From positions 23,135,501 through 23,199,500 of the forward strand of contig CM043698.1 in the NCBI GenBank assembly GCA_023935145.1: a stretch of DNA of 64,000 bases, in the 5' to 3' direction. A program made the position numbers and the translations under genes. Below, in pieces: positions 47,403 through 58,420 of this stretch. This DNA is from Bretschneidera sinensis. Taxonomy: Eukaryota > Streptophyta > Magnoliopsida > Brassicales > Akaniaceae. Position 1 is the stretch's first letter, and every line of letters begins with the position of its first letter. The notes beneath the pieces are model-generated. The model was not told the origin of the DNA, ran no database searches, and was given only the letters and a program-made list of their open reading frames with translations.

Positions 47403-48535
47403 GCTGAGCGCTTAATACCACATTTATTCTTAAAAAAATTCTGAGACTTTCTGTTTTGGCTGATTATTTCAAATAATGTGGTCAAAACTAGTATCAGCCT
47501 CTGTTTGGTCAGTTTTTTGACAATTCAGAGTGTTGAATTATCCAAAATATGAAATAGCCAAAAAAATCTTGCTTTTGTTTTTTTAATCTCAAAAATCATG
47601 CTTATTGAAATTTTTGGTGATCTTTGCTTGATGATTAGTAAAAGTATTATTTTATACTATTGGCCTAATTTTTTTTTGACAATTCTTAACGCACAAAAGT
47701 AAAGTTGAAGTTTCATTTTAGCGAAAATATGTTTGTTAAAACAGTCTATTGATCTTTAAATGAAAATTCTCTACACCTTGCTTTATTGATTATCTTCAAT
47801 TTTGTCATTGTTCTACTTCTACATGCTTTTTGTTTTGAATTTACTATTGATATGAAGAACTTTCAATACAACTTTCTAATTCTAGAAAAAAATGATTTTC
47901 TAGCTTGAAAACTTGTTCAACATATAATGCAAAGTTTTTTCTTTTCAATAAGAAAAGTTACATATGCAAAGTTATCTTCCAGAAGGGGTAACTTTGCTTT
48001 CAAATAAAATTTGAAAATAAATGTTTCTGCTAGCATCATCACCAATCATTGAGGCATCCATTCTTATGCGCATACACCATGCGTGTACTCACACAAGCAC
48101 GTAAGTAAACAGAAACAGAGAGACGAACATCCTATTTTGGCATATTCTTTGATCTAAATCAAATGAGCTACATAAGCATATAAAGTATTGTGGAAGAGGA
48201 AATGGAGAGGAGGTTTTGTACCAAAGTGATGACTTCTTGTCATGATTCCTCCAAGCCCCTTTAGGGTTTGTTGCAGGGATCCTCCAAGCTCCTTCTGCAT
48301 ACACTTCAAATTGCAAATCCTCTAGCAAACTCTTTATGACTTCTGTTTCCGACGTTTCCGTTTCCTGTTGGGGAAGGGTTCCAATTGCTAAACAATTTAA
48401 GCCCAACTAGCTCTGTCTTAGCCCACTTAGTCCTATACGATATGGGCTAAAACTTGGCATTTGTTTAGACCGAGCCCGTAACAAGAGAGTATACAACCTC
48501 TCTGCTCTGCCTGGGGTAAGGATCAGATTAGACGA
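47403..48535. other. Spacer between LecRK pseudogene 3 and TIC20
   Basis: The left part should be the 5' flank of the pseudogene and the right part (48400-48535) the promoter of the plus-strand TIC20 gene. A 105-codon minus ORF (48089-48406) has semi-protein-like composition at its start, but no motif or splice context that I recognise, so I do not call it. Otherwise AT-rich. Confidence 0.5.
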
Positions 48536-49494
48536 TGGAACGAAGGAAAGTTACAGAGAAAGAAACCCTAGTGGCTTCGCTGTAGCTCTGCTTCATCGAA
48601 TTTTGAATTGAAGGTAACTTTTCTGTATAGTCTCAGTCTAGGGTTTACAGATTCGGTAGACTTATAACCTTTATAGCTGATTTATTACAACCGTTTTCAA
48701 TCCTATCATTTCTTAGCTAACAGCAAAGTGACTGTTAAGAATTCAAATGTCATTTTCTTCATTTCATTTTTGTGAGCAACTGGTTATTTATTTTGTTTTC
48801 TTCATTTTCTTAGTACCCATTTCAGAAAGGGTTCCTGCTCAAAATCATCATGTGTATTACTATATATTAAAGGCTTTGGCTCTGCAGTTCCAAATTTACA
48901 AGTGGGTATTATATGTTGTGGAACAGTGAAGAAGATGCTTGGAAATGTATTTCTTAACGATAATTGCGTAGTTTAGTCGTTCCAAGGTCAGCAAGTATAG
49001 GAAATGAATCATTAAAACCAGACTTTCGGGAGGAGCTTGTTCTTGTGATTTCGGTGATTAATTCATATTTATTTTATATGGAGGAAATTTGGGCACATGT
49101 AGGCTTGGTGATTATTTTTAGACATATGTGTGTGTTTATAAGCGGTCTTTTTTATTATAATTACTCCTGCAATGCTATAGGACCTGCTAATTCTATCACG
49201 TATATTTAGATAATGGGATGATTTATTTTAATGCTTGGTGATTTGGATCATCTTTTCACAATCATTTTCATTAAGAATAGTGGAGTGCAACCATTGGCCA
49301 CAGCAAGCAAACATTTTGTCTGATATTGGCATGTTGATATTGGTGGCATGTAATTTCATCATACCTAACAACAATCCTCATAACATTTTGAACAAGTTGC
49401 TTCTGTTATGTGGTCATTTTCCATTTTGTTTGTACTGTGCTGATATACTATATATTCTTCTTTTTTGTGCCGTTCCTCAACTAGGTTGCTGGTA
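48536..49494 (+). other. TIC20 5'UTR exon and 5'UTR intron
   Basis: A non-coding leader (AGAGAAAGAAACCCTAGTGG, pyrimidine-rich further on) ends at a donor near 48612 (TTGAAG|GTAACTTTTC). The acceptor CAACTAG lies near 49484, 10 bp before the ATG at 49495. The intron of about 870 bp is T-rich, as usual for plants. The transcription start is a guess. Confidence 0.55.
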
Positions 49495-50520
49495 ATGTTG
49501 ATAAATGGATGCACCACGCCCTCTGGGAATGTTTTAATGAATTCCCAGCTATGTAAGCCCATGCCAAGTAGCTCTGTTTTGGCATGCATATCCCGTTTCC
49601 CTGCCCAAGCTACATTGTTAAGCATCAGGAGTTCATGGGGACAACATCAGCAGTTTAAATCCTGGGTGACAAGAGGTGGTTGAATATTCTTGTCAGTTTT
49701 GTTTTTAGAGGCATCATTTATCAAACAGCTGGCATATGGAATTAGCCTTATCATATAAGCTGAACCCTCGTCTTAACGGTCTCTGTTTATTTCAATAGTC
49801 ACAAATGCTTTGGAGCATTTCAAGATTGTTCTAGTTGCTCTAATTTGTATCCTTTTGATTGCAGGTGTACCTCTCCTTCAACTGTCTGCTGCATCTACCC
49901 CGCTTTTAAGTGGGGATCAAGGTGGTCTGTCACACACGTTACCCTCACACACGTTACCCTCATTACCTAGTAGGCGGCATAGATCTCCTTTGCCCCCTCG
50001 AGCATCAAAGGATGTCCCCTACAGTTTCCGCTACCCTCCAATGACCAAGAAGCCGAAATGGTGGTGGAGGACTTTGGCATGCCTCCCTTATCTAATGCCT
50101 CTCCATGAGACTTGGATGTATGCTGAGACAGCATATCATCTGCACCCTTTCTTGGCAGACTTCGAATATCTGACCTACCCATTCCTTGGAGCCATTGGGA
50201 GGTTGCCAAGTTGGTTCCTGATGGCATATTTTTTCGTCGCATATCTTGGAGTGGTGAGGAGAAAGGAATGGCCTCACTTTTTCAGGTTTCATGTTGTGAT
50301 GGGCATGTTATTGGAGATTGCCCTGCAGGTGATCGGAACTGTGAGTCGTTGGATGCCCCTTGCTGTCTACTGGGGTAAGGCGGGAATGCACTTTTGGACA
50401 GCCGTGGCCTTTGCTTACCTATTTACTGTCTTAGAGAGTATACGGTGTGCTCTTGCCGGTATGTATGCTGACATCCCTTTTGTCTGTGATGCTGCTTATA
50501 TCCAAATTCCATATGATTAA
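49495..50520 (+). CDS. TIC20: TIC20-I, chloroplast inner-envelope protein import channel subunit, 278 aa
   Basis: Two coding exons, 49495-49675 and 49865-50520, joined by a GT-AG intron (AGAG|GTGGTT; TTGCAG|GTGTAC), give 278 residues. The start MLINGCTTPSGNVLM corresponds to the known TIC20-I start; the ATG further left in the same frame is in the intron side of the acceptor and is rejected. Residues 1 to about 105 form a Ser/Pro/Arg-rich transit peptide. The mature part is strongly conserved: KKPKWWWRTLACLPYLMPLH (from 123), four hydrophobic segments (about 128-143, 155-172, 174-191, 205-222/236-252) and the C-terminal CDAAYIQIPYD. TIC20 is the core membrane subunit of the TIC translocon that moves preproteins across the inner envelope. 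A 15-bp tandem duplication in the transit peptide gives SHTLPSHTLPS (83-93). The gene looks functional. Confidence 0.97.
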
Positions 50521-51224
50521 GGAAGGAGAATAAATTGGAGAAAATTTCATGTGTTGCCAATTTGTATTGGCTCAATTGTATGGGAAACTTTCTTGAGCAT
50601 AAGTGAATGATTATTATGTTTGAAATTGTGTTGTCATAATTCATTTACCAGGACTGCTTAGGTTGTGCCGGAGTGGTTTCCATCATAGTATTTTGTACCT
50701 TTCTAATTCGTAATGATTGTATCAATGTTGTTTAGTTTGCAAATGGCAATCTAATTGGTTACTGGTCCGGCTCCTAATAGTGGTACTGATCCTACAGCTT
50801 GTTAGTGTGGGTGTGTAGTTAATATATGCCAACAAAATCTTCATCTTGCAGTTCTACTTCTCCTTTTGTAAACACGTGGTTAATCTAATGTGGCACTAGA
50901 TATATGGCACTCTATTCAACCAATGTGCAAGAATGATTTGGGAAGAGGCTGAAGAGCAATGTCTGCATTATAAAATCTATAGTTTCATTACAAATTTGTG
51001 TTCACATCACAGTTGCAAAAGTGGAAGCATCAAGACCCCATGTTTGCATAAGTTTTAATGAAATGCTAAAATTCGAGTCCAGTCTGAGAGCTTGGTAAAG
51101 TTTTGGTATTGTTAGGCATGCATTATTGTAGCTTGATTTACATGCATTGGCGTCCACGAGTAACATTCAGTTGTGTTGAGTGTCCCTAATGCTTAAGCTT
51201 TCCACTACTGGCAATGGGCTATTT
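50521..51224. other. TIC20 3'UTR and spacer
   Basis: The first 250-300 bp should be the 3'UTR. No clear AATAAA was required for the call. The rest is AT-rich spacer before the LecRK fragment. Confidence 0.5.
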
Positions 51225-51425
51225 CCATTTGCCTACAAAACGATAGTTTCTTTATCTAAGAAGAGTGCTTTATCTCCAAGGTGGTGAAACCTAAATGCAA
51301 ATTCACCAGTAGGTGATTTCCATGTAGAAGATTCATCGGAAGCAAGGTAAACTGATGTTATCATTAGTTTAAGCAACTGCAAAGCAGGGCATAAGGAAAA
51401 GAAGCAAGAAGATGGCAAAGCATGG
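51225..51425 (-). pseudogene. LecRK N-terminal (bulb-lectin) fragment
   Basis: The minus strand encodes VYLASDESSTWKSPTGEFAF and RFHHLGDKALFL, then a stop, then ANGNSPLP. This matches the first 60 residues of the lectin domain in the neighbouring copies (SASKSSSSWKSPSGDFAFGF). The signal-peptide region is partly present; the rest of the gene is missing. Confidence 0.8.
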
Positions 51426-53091
51426 TAAATGCCGCTTATAGAGAAAATTTTGTTTTGTTCCTCTTTGGCTCTTTACAAAGCAGAAGTTCAAAGAATTAGT
51501 TGGGAATACGTAAGATAATTTTGCCCATTACCCTTGAAATCAAAGATCAAATATATATGCAGTGGACTTAACCACATTCTTCACGGTTGGTCATCATCAT
51601 TTTATTAATTATTTTCCCTAGTTTTCCAATAGATAAGAGGTTTTTTTTTTTAAATAATAGGACCGCTTATAGTCGAGTTGTGGTGGATTTATTGTTGTGG
51701 ACGCTCTCTTGTCAATGAAACGGTTTTCTCAGCAATGACTAGATTGGTTAAGTTCGTATTAGTATTGTTAGTGTCAATCGTGACCAACTGTTAGAATAGA
51801 GGAACGTGTATTATACATGCCTCCACTTTTGTATGTAATACGTGTCCATCCTCAGCAACAATGGTGACTAACACTAACAAAGCCCTTACTGTAACTCATA
51901 ATTCCCCCTTTTCTGCCCAACGTGTTTTAGACAACCTCCCAAGTTTCAAACATCCGCTTACCAATTTTGTATTTTTGTTATGAAAAAATGACAAAGATTA
52001 TCATGTTTTTTTTCATTAATTAATGGCATGCATCACCAGTTAAATTATGGTTTTCTTGGCTACAATATCTTGGCTTAGCGGTTAAGAAACTTATGTTTGA
52101 TTTCTCTCCCGCTAATGTTTAAAGGGTGAAGAGAAAAAAAAAATGATAACATAAAGGATAGTAATAAAGGAAGATCCTTTGTATTACTTTCCATTGTAAA
52201 ATAAACCTGCTGGCTCACTTGAAAACATGCTGATCAGACGACTTTAAATTATTTGGAAGTACATGTGGCTGATCTTATGTTATACTCGGGAGTATACAAA
52301 ATTATGAGACATGTTTGATAGTTTTCCACATACCAAGCATAACCTTTCTAGCACCATTGTGTTTGACCTACTTTTCTAAAGTACCGAATCTAATTACTGC
52401 TGTGCTTCAAGAGAAATTATTAGCATCAAATAAGAAACAGTCACAGATAACTGAGATGCATCAGTCAGAATCAGTTGATGCAATTAACCTAGCAGCCCTC
52501 ACGCTTTAACGATAACATTCATCGGAAAGCTTCTGAATGACAGAAAAAGGAATTAAGTTGATTCCTGTTTCCTGCACTGCATATCAACCTGCAGTCCTTG
52601 GAACTTCAATGCATAATAGAATAGTAACACAAGTCACAAGTACATAAAGACGTTACTATAACACCTTTCAAAAAGAAAATAATTAACTCGGTGCAAGCAC
52701 ATAAATTGTTACAAAAGGAACATTATCCCAAACCCAAGGTTCTTTCCTCCTTTCTTTTTTCTTTTAGATAAATATCCTCATACACAAGGCTAATAATTCC
52801 AAATAAAGACAAATATAATATTTCCTTAACCAACAATTTAGATATGCAGAAAAGTATACATTTGTAATTTGCTGCTTAGTCCAGTGAAACTTCTGCAAAT
52901 GTTAAATTGCACAGGAGGATCTAGAAAACAGAAACACTCAACAGCAAGAAACAATCCCACCAAGCCACCAAGCTATATATTTTTGTTTTTTCTCCAATCC
53001 TCATTTTTCCCCTCCAGAAAGTACAACAAAGAAAAAGAAAAAGGACAACGTTTTTCAGCAAATACCTCCTTAGGACCTCCAATTGCTCAAG
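51426..53091. other. Spacer and 3' flank of the NAK-type kinase gene
   Basis: AT-rich sequence without recognisable genes. The part just left of 53092 is expected to be the 3'UTR of the minus-strand kinase gene. Short ORFs at 52315-52509 and 52869-53141 are not supported. Confidence 0.5.
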
Positions 53092-56000
53092 TTAGAAACC
53101 AGCCCATCCAGCAGGCTGAGAAGCTGGCTGGTTCTCTCTGATTTTTGAGTCGCCAAAGCGCTGAGAACTGTTTCCTTCACTAACAGGTTTCAATCTCTGA
53201 GTGCTGGCAGCAGGGGCAGCCGTAAAAGTCTCTGTTCCAAAACCCCAAGAGTTGAGTCCAGAAGTTTCCTGAACAACCTGCTTGTTTGGCTGACCCTTTT
53301 TGGTCCTAACAGATTGGGAAGTATTACCCTTTGAATTAAGAGATGGATTGGTATCGTCAGCAAAAGCCTGCCATGTCTTTGGCTCTGGACTTGGGGTAGT
53401 CCAGTCAGATTTTTCTTGCTGGAGTTCCCAGACTGTGCCTTCAGACTTCTCTCTCTGCTTTGATAAGAATAGATGCAATCAAAAAATGAAACACAGGACC
53501 AAATTCAACTGATGTTCAAGTAATGTAATGAACTAACGACATATTATTTAGGAAATGATACCGGAGGAATAGCAGCTGAACAAATTCCAGGAGAGGTTTG
53601 ATTTCGTGAAGCATCTTTATTAGGTGATGGAGTTCTAGCAACAAGAGCTTGCTTGAGCTCCTGTATCTCCTGCCTCTGAGATCGGCAAATAGCAGATAGC
53701 TTCTCAAATTTGGAAGTTATTTCAGCTTTCTCAAAATTAGCTTGTTTCAATTGTCCTTTCAACCTCTCTATTTCAGTCTCTAATGCTTCCTCCTTTTCAG
53801 ATTTGTTATTACTAATTCCAGGGCTGAGCTTATTGGTATCAAATTCAGCAACAAAACTTTTAAAAGACTCATCTTGAAAGGTAGCTTTGCTCCCAGTTTT
53901 CAATGCATTTGGCCTCTCATTTCCAGGATCTGCGTCCTTCAGAAAAAAATTTATTTCAAAATCTTTTGAAGGGCCGTCTTCAGTCTTGTATGATCTTCCA
54001 GGAACATTTCTTTGTGTAGTATGAGTTTGTACATTTTCCTTTCTCGCAGGGCTAGTGTTCTTGGGTAAAGGATGATTTTCTGGTTGAATCCTCTCAAGTT
54101 TTGATGAGTTATAGCTAGTTGGTTCTTCATCAAATTTAGACCTGCTCTTGTCTTCAGCAAAAAGTGAGCCTTTTGCATGCTGAGTGGACCAGAAAGCACC
54201 AAGCTGCCTTGCACCTCCCCCGACCCCAGAAGTAAGTGATGGCTGTGATACATTTCTAGTTGCTTCTCCAGATGAAGGTGGAGATGGTGGACTTCTACGA
54301 GGCATTGGAGGTGATCTATTTGCAGGCCTTGAAGCACCTGCTAAATTTCCATAGAGCAAGGTTTAGAACTCAAAATTTTAAGCATTTTCTTCCAAGAGCC
54401 ATTCATTATTCTCTACACTTTGACATTTGCTACAAACCAACCTTTGTTTCAAAACTTCTACTTGATGTCAACCAAATTATAAGATTTAGTAACAACTAAA
54501 ATAAAGAGTTTACATACTGACAATTCAAGCAAACCAATGCATGGGAAAGATACTCACCTTCATGTATGCCAGTAGACTGCATCTCAGGTGGTCTATCAGG
54601 CAATGATTTCTGTAAATTAACAGGTATCTGCTCATTAACACGAAACCACACCTGCCAACATGGGAAGAAAATCCCAGAATCAGTGAGAAGAGCGTTAGAA
54701 ACTCCGCACCTATAATTTCCATGGACACAGACGATCTACGACTAACCTAAGTTCATGGAGATGAATGGCCAATCAAGCAAAGCGCTTGCCTGCGTGATGT
54801 CTGGTCTGTCATCTGGTGAAGCTTGAAGCATATCTCTGATCAGGTCTGTAATAGATGAGCTGTATTTAGGTAAGTCAGGAATGCGATAGTTCCCATTTAA
54901 GACTTGTAGCTTTGATTCTCCATCAAATGCATTCTTGAAGTAACATATACGAAAGAGGAGACACCCAAGAGCCTGCAATGAAGTAACAAAACTTTAGTGC
55001 CAACCTAAGTTCGAAGAGTATACCTAATCTGACTGATTCTGAATTCCACACAGAATTATGAGATCCATTTGACTTACCCATATGTCTACTTTCTCATTTA
55101 TAAGTTCTCTCCGGAACAAGTCCCACATCTATGTCAATAAAAAGAGGAAGACAGGAATCAAACACCTTTACCACCAAAGATCACAAAATTTAAGTCTTAA
55201 ATGCATAGTTCTTCATTAAACCTCAGGGGCTCTATAGGCAGGTGTTGTATGCTTCCTGATATTGTCTTCTTCAATGCCCATCTCTTCAGGCTTCTCAAAA
55301 CGCTTGTGATTTGTAGAGGTACTTCCAAAATCGCACAATTTCCATAATCCATCAGACCCCAAGAGAAGATTCTCAGCTTTCAAGTCTCTGGAAAAATGGA
55401 ATGAAAAGTTATACACCGCTTGCAAGTAGTTTTGTGGGAAAAATATAATTTTTTGATTTGATCAGACCCTGTTCTCTTCAGTAATTATTATGGAAATAAT
55501 GTCAATGCAAATAAAATAACTGATAAAAAAATGTGAGTCATGCTCATGCCAGCCTCATTGGCATAGGTACAGTTTACAAGAAAATTTAGCAATAATATTT
55601 GAAAGAAAACTGCAATGTGGAAATCTTAAATCCACAAAGCGCCACAAGCCAACAACAAATTACTTGCACAGTTAACCAATGCAGAAAAGTAACCTAAAGA
55701 AGAGTAAAGCCTTAAATGCAAAGTGAAATGTATGTTCTCTGTCTGGAAAAAGCTAAGAGTAAAGAAAATGCAAGAACTTGGCAACCATGAAAGGGAAATA
55801 TCTAGCATCATTACCTGTGAGCAATGGGTGTGGACTGACAGTGCATTGCAAAGACTGCATTACACACATCTCTAAAAATCGAAAGAACCTGTTTTTCCTC
55901 AAAATATCCAGATCCTCTACTCTCCAATACATTGACCAGAGATTTATCGCAAAATTCCATCACCAAAAGGGCTTCTTTTGTCCTTCCCATATCCAAGATA

Positions 56001-56278
56001 GCATGCGCACAAAGTGTGACAATATTAGGGTGTCCTCTAAGAGTTTTCATCACTGAAATCTCCTTCATCACCAGTTCAAGTAACTCTTCATCATTGCATA
56101 TGATGTGCTTCAGAGCATACTGCTTTGATGAATGGATAGTATCCCGAGCCAAGTAAACACAGGAAAATCCTCCCTCAGCAATGGCATTTCGGACATGAAT
56201 TTTAAGATTTCCAACATCTATATATCGACCTTCAAGCCCTGTAGGTTCTTTTTGCATGAATGGTTTGAACCTCCACAT
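53092..56278 (-). CDS. NAK/AAK1-like Ser/Thr protein kinase (At2g32850-type), 699 aa
   Basis: Seven coding exons join in frame: 56278-55815, 55387-55222, 55128-55078, 54972-54790, 54651-54558, 54337-53562 and 53457-53092 (TAA), 2100 nt in all. The protein starts MWRFKPFMQKEPTGLEGR and ends QPAGWAGF, as in the Arabidopsis At2g32850 type. The kinase domain spans about 27-300: glycine loop AEGGFSCVYLA, K57, HRDLKAEN (154-161), DFG (174-176), APE near 208. A Pro/Ser-rich linker follows, then a coiled coil (EEALETEIERLKGQLK and on), then a Ser/Thr/Gln-rich tail. NAK-family kinases phosphorylate adaptor subunits in clathrin-mediated endocytosis; the plant role is inferred from that family. The intron after 54790 starts GC, not GT (CAG|GCAAGC), and the homologous protein junction ITQ/VWFRV supports it. 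Upstream in-frame codons (MLPYSDFAF...) lie in the 5'UTR intron. Confidence 0.95.
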
Positions 56279-56304
56279 GATTGATACAATAAAGACAAGG
56301 AAAA

Positions 56305-58198
56305 CACTGCATATAAAACGCACACGATCATGAATATCACCTTTTTTATCAATAAAAGCAAAATCACTGTAAGGCAGCAAGAGGTTGCAAGCCCCTTTAC
56401 AACATCAACTTGAAGATAAAAAATAATCTATAAACTCAAGAAGCTCATATTCATTTAAAAAAAATCATTAAACCAAAAATTTAAAGTTTTGGTCCATCTA
56501 CACTTGACTTCATTTGATATCTCCTTAAGGATGCTAATGATAGAAATTCATAATAGAAGATACAAAAGCCCATAATATATGATCCTAATGCCTTGAGTTA
56601 TTCTTTCTTCGCATTGCAAAATTCACCAAGCAACATCAGTCCTCCACATATCCAGTAGAATGAGACACAAAGGCAATATAGGCGTCCTAAAATCAAAATG
56701 TATACTAGTAACCCCACAAAGAATAAATGATAAACATTTCAAAATTCAAGCGCAACCAGAGATTTGCCAAAACCCCATACTCCTACTCCCCACCTGACTT
56801 GACCCACCACTTTTTTTATCTTTTAATTTAATCCAAGAGCATCCGTCTTTTTTCATAAGTAAAGAAAAAAATAAGTTATTGGATATAGCAAATTTATGTA
56901 TCCAGAAAAGACTAAAGCAGGCGAAGCCCTGCTAGAACTCAAGCAGAACTGTTACAAAGACAGGACTGCAAAGGGAAACAAACATTACACTGAGATAGCC
57001 CAGTTACTAGATACGCTACCATCAAGAAAAGAAAACTTTTCAGAGCTAATAATCATATCCCTAACATCAGAAATTACAAGGTCAAGCAATTGATCAACAC
57101 TATGAAAAAGATTATTATGAAGTATTGAGTTTCATTCCTGCCAAATATGGTAGATATAACCAATCCAGGCTAGTTAAAGTAAACTAGAAATGATACTTTC
57201 GCCCTTCAGATGTTGAGTAGCCCACAACAATTCATCTTGCCAATTGCCAACAGACATACCATTTGTACCAGTATATGAACTCAAAGATGTTTAGAGATAA
57301 AACAACCAAAAAGATGTGATCTCTATTTTCATCTTGGACTGCACAAAACAAGCATTTAGGATCCACATTGATTCCCCAATGCCTCAGCCTGGATTTCGTA
57401 GCCATCTGTCTAGAATAGCTAACTACCCAATAAAACTAAAAATAAGACAGTGGATCTTCAATTAAATCAAAAGAAACAAGTTAGATTTTAATTCCAAGAG
57501 CAACTAATTTCAAAACTGTGATGCCCACATCACATGAAGAGAGAATTCAGCTACAAAAAATAGCATCACCATGAAATTAACCAGCAGAGAAACAACAGGA
57601 ATCCCTTAGAGACAAGTTTATCAGATCTAAAATTTATATTTAGATAGCATATATGACTTCTCGATTTGAATATATTGCCCAGGAAGATCATTCGGCTAAC
57701 ATGCTGTTAACTGTACAAGCATCGTAATCGCAGACCGAGAAACTGCTTACAATTTCAGGTTTACAACGCTAACCCTAAATCCTTCGAGGTAAAAGCATAA
57801 ATCCACATCTAATCCTTCAAATCAGATCTTAAACGGAAAGGGTAACTTCTGAGAAACTTAAACGAAAACCAAAAATCCCGTAGCTACAAATCAAAACCTA
57901 GATCAGATTCAAGCAACCGATCTATCACGTAACAAAACATGAAATCGAGCTAGCAAAACACAATGATCAAAGCTCAAATCAAAGAAAAGAACAAAAATAA
58001 AAAGCAATATAGTCAATCAAATCCCTCACGATCTAATACAAACGCAGCTTAAAATTTAAAACAATTCTAAGTATATAGCTTCATTTCATTTTCCTACAAT
58101 TTCTCGCTAAACAGACAAGAAGAAACTAAACAATTCAACACATCCAACGATTAAACTGAATACCAAATCCACAAAAATTTAAAAAAAAAAAAATGTAC
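56305..58198 (-). other. 5'UTR intron of the NAK-type kinase gene, about 1.9 kb
   Basis: The donor AACAG|GTACAT is at 58199/58198 and the acceptor ATATGCAG near 56306, 27 bases before the ATG. The intron is AT-rich and carries a LINE remnant at about 56930-57430. Confidence 0.65.
56930..57430 (-). pseudogene. LINE remnant with RT zinc-binding motif, in the kinase 5'UTR intron
   Basis: On the minus strand the piece SRQMATKSRLRHWGINVDPK, then CLFCAVQDENRDHLF, matches the zf-RVT domain after plant LINE reverse transcriptases (C-x2-C ... DHLF). Downstream codons (WQDELLWA and on) follow the usual LINE C-terminus with stops. It is in the same orientation as the host gene. Confidence 0.7.
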
Positions 58199-58410
58199 CT
58201 GTTAGGAATTCAGGATCTGATCAAAACAAAGATAGAGGAGCTAAATCACAATCTATAATTAAGCATAATAAATATTAAGATCTGCGTCTCTTTTGCCCTT
58301 TTGCGTGTATATATTAAATAAAAGGAAACCTATAAAAAAAACAGAGCAGAAATTTTAGAGAGCTAGAGAGAAACGAAAGTAAGGAGCGGCATTTAGGAAG
58401 CACAGAATGC

Positions 58411-58420
58411 TATATATAGA
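58411..58420 (-). promoter_or_regulatory. TATA box of the NAK-type kinase gene
   Basis: CTATATATAG on the minus strand is followed, about 30-50 bp downstream, by a pyrimidine-rich leader (TTTCTCTCTAGCTCTC). That leader leads to the 5'UTR exon ending at 58199. Position and context fit a core promoter. Confidence 0.55.

Noticed and set aside
48089..48406. 105-residue minus-strand ORF near TIC20
   Set aside because: Only the start looks protein-like. There is no motif, no splice context and no neighbouring exon.
49810..49864. Upstream start extending the TIC20 second exon
   Set aside because: This segment lies in the intron before the TTGCAG acceptor. The conserved N-terminus is in the exon at 49495-49675.
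56279..56380. In-frame upstream extension of the NAK-type kinase
   Set aside because: An acceptor (ATATGCAG) lies between it and the ATG, and family proteins start at MWRFKPF.
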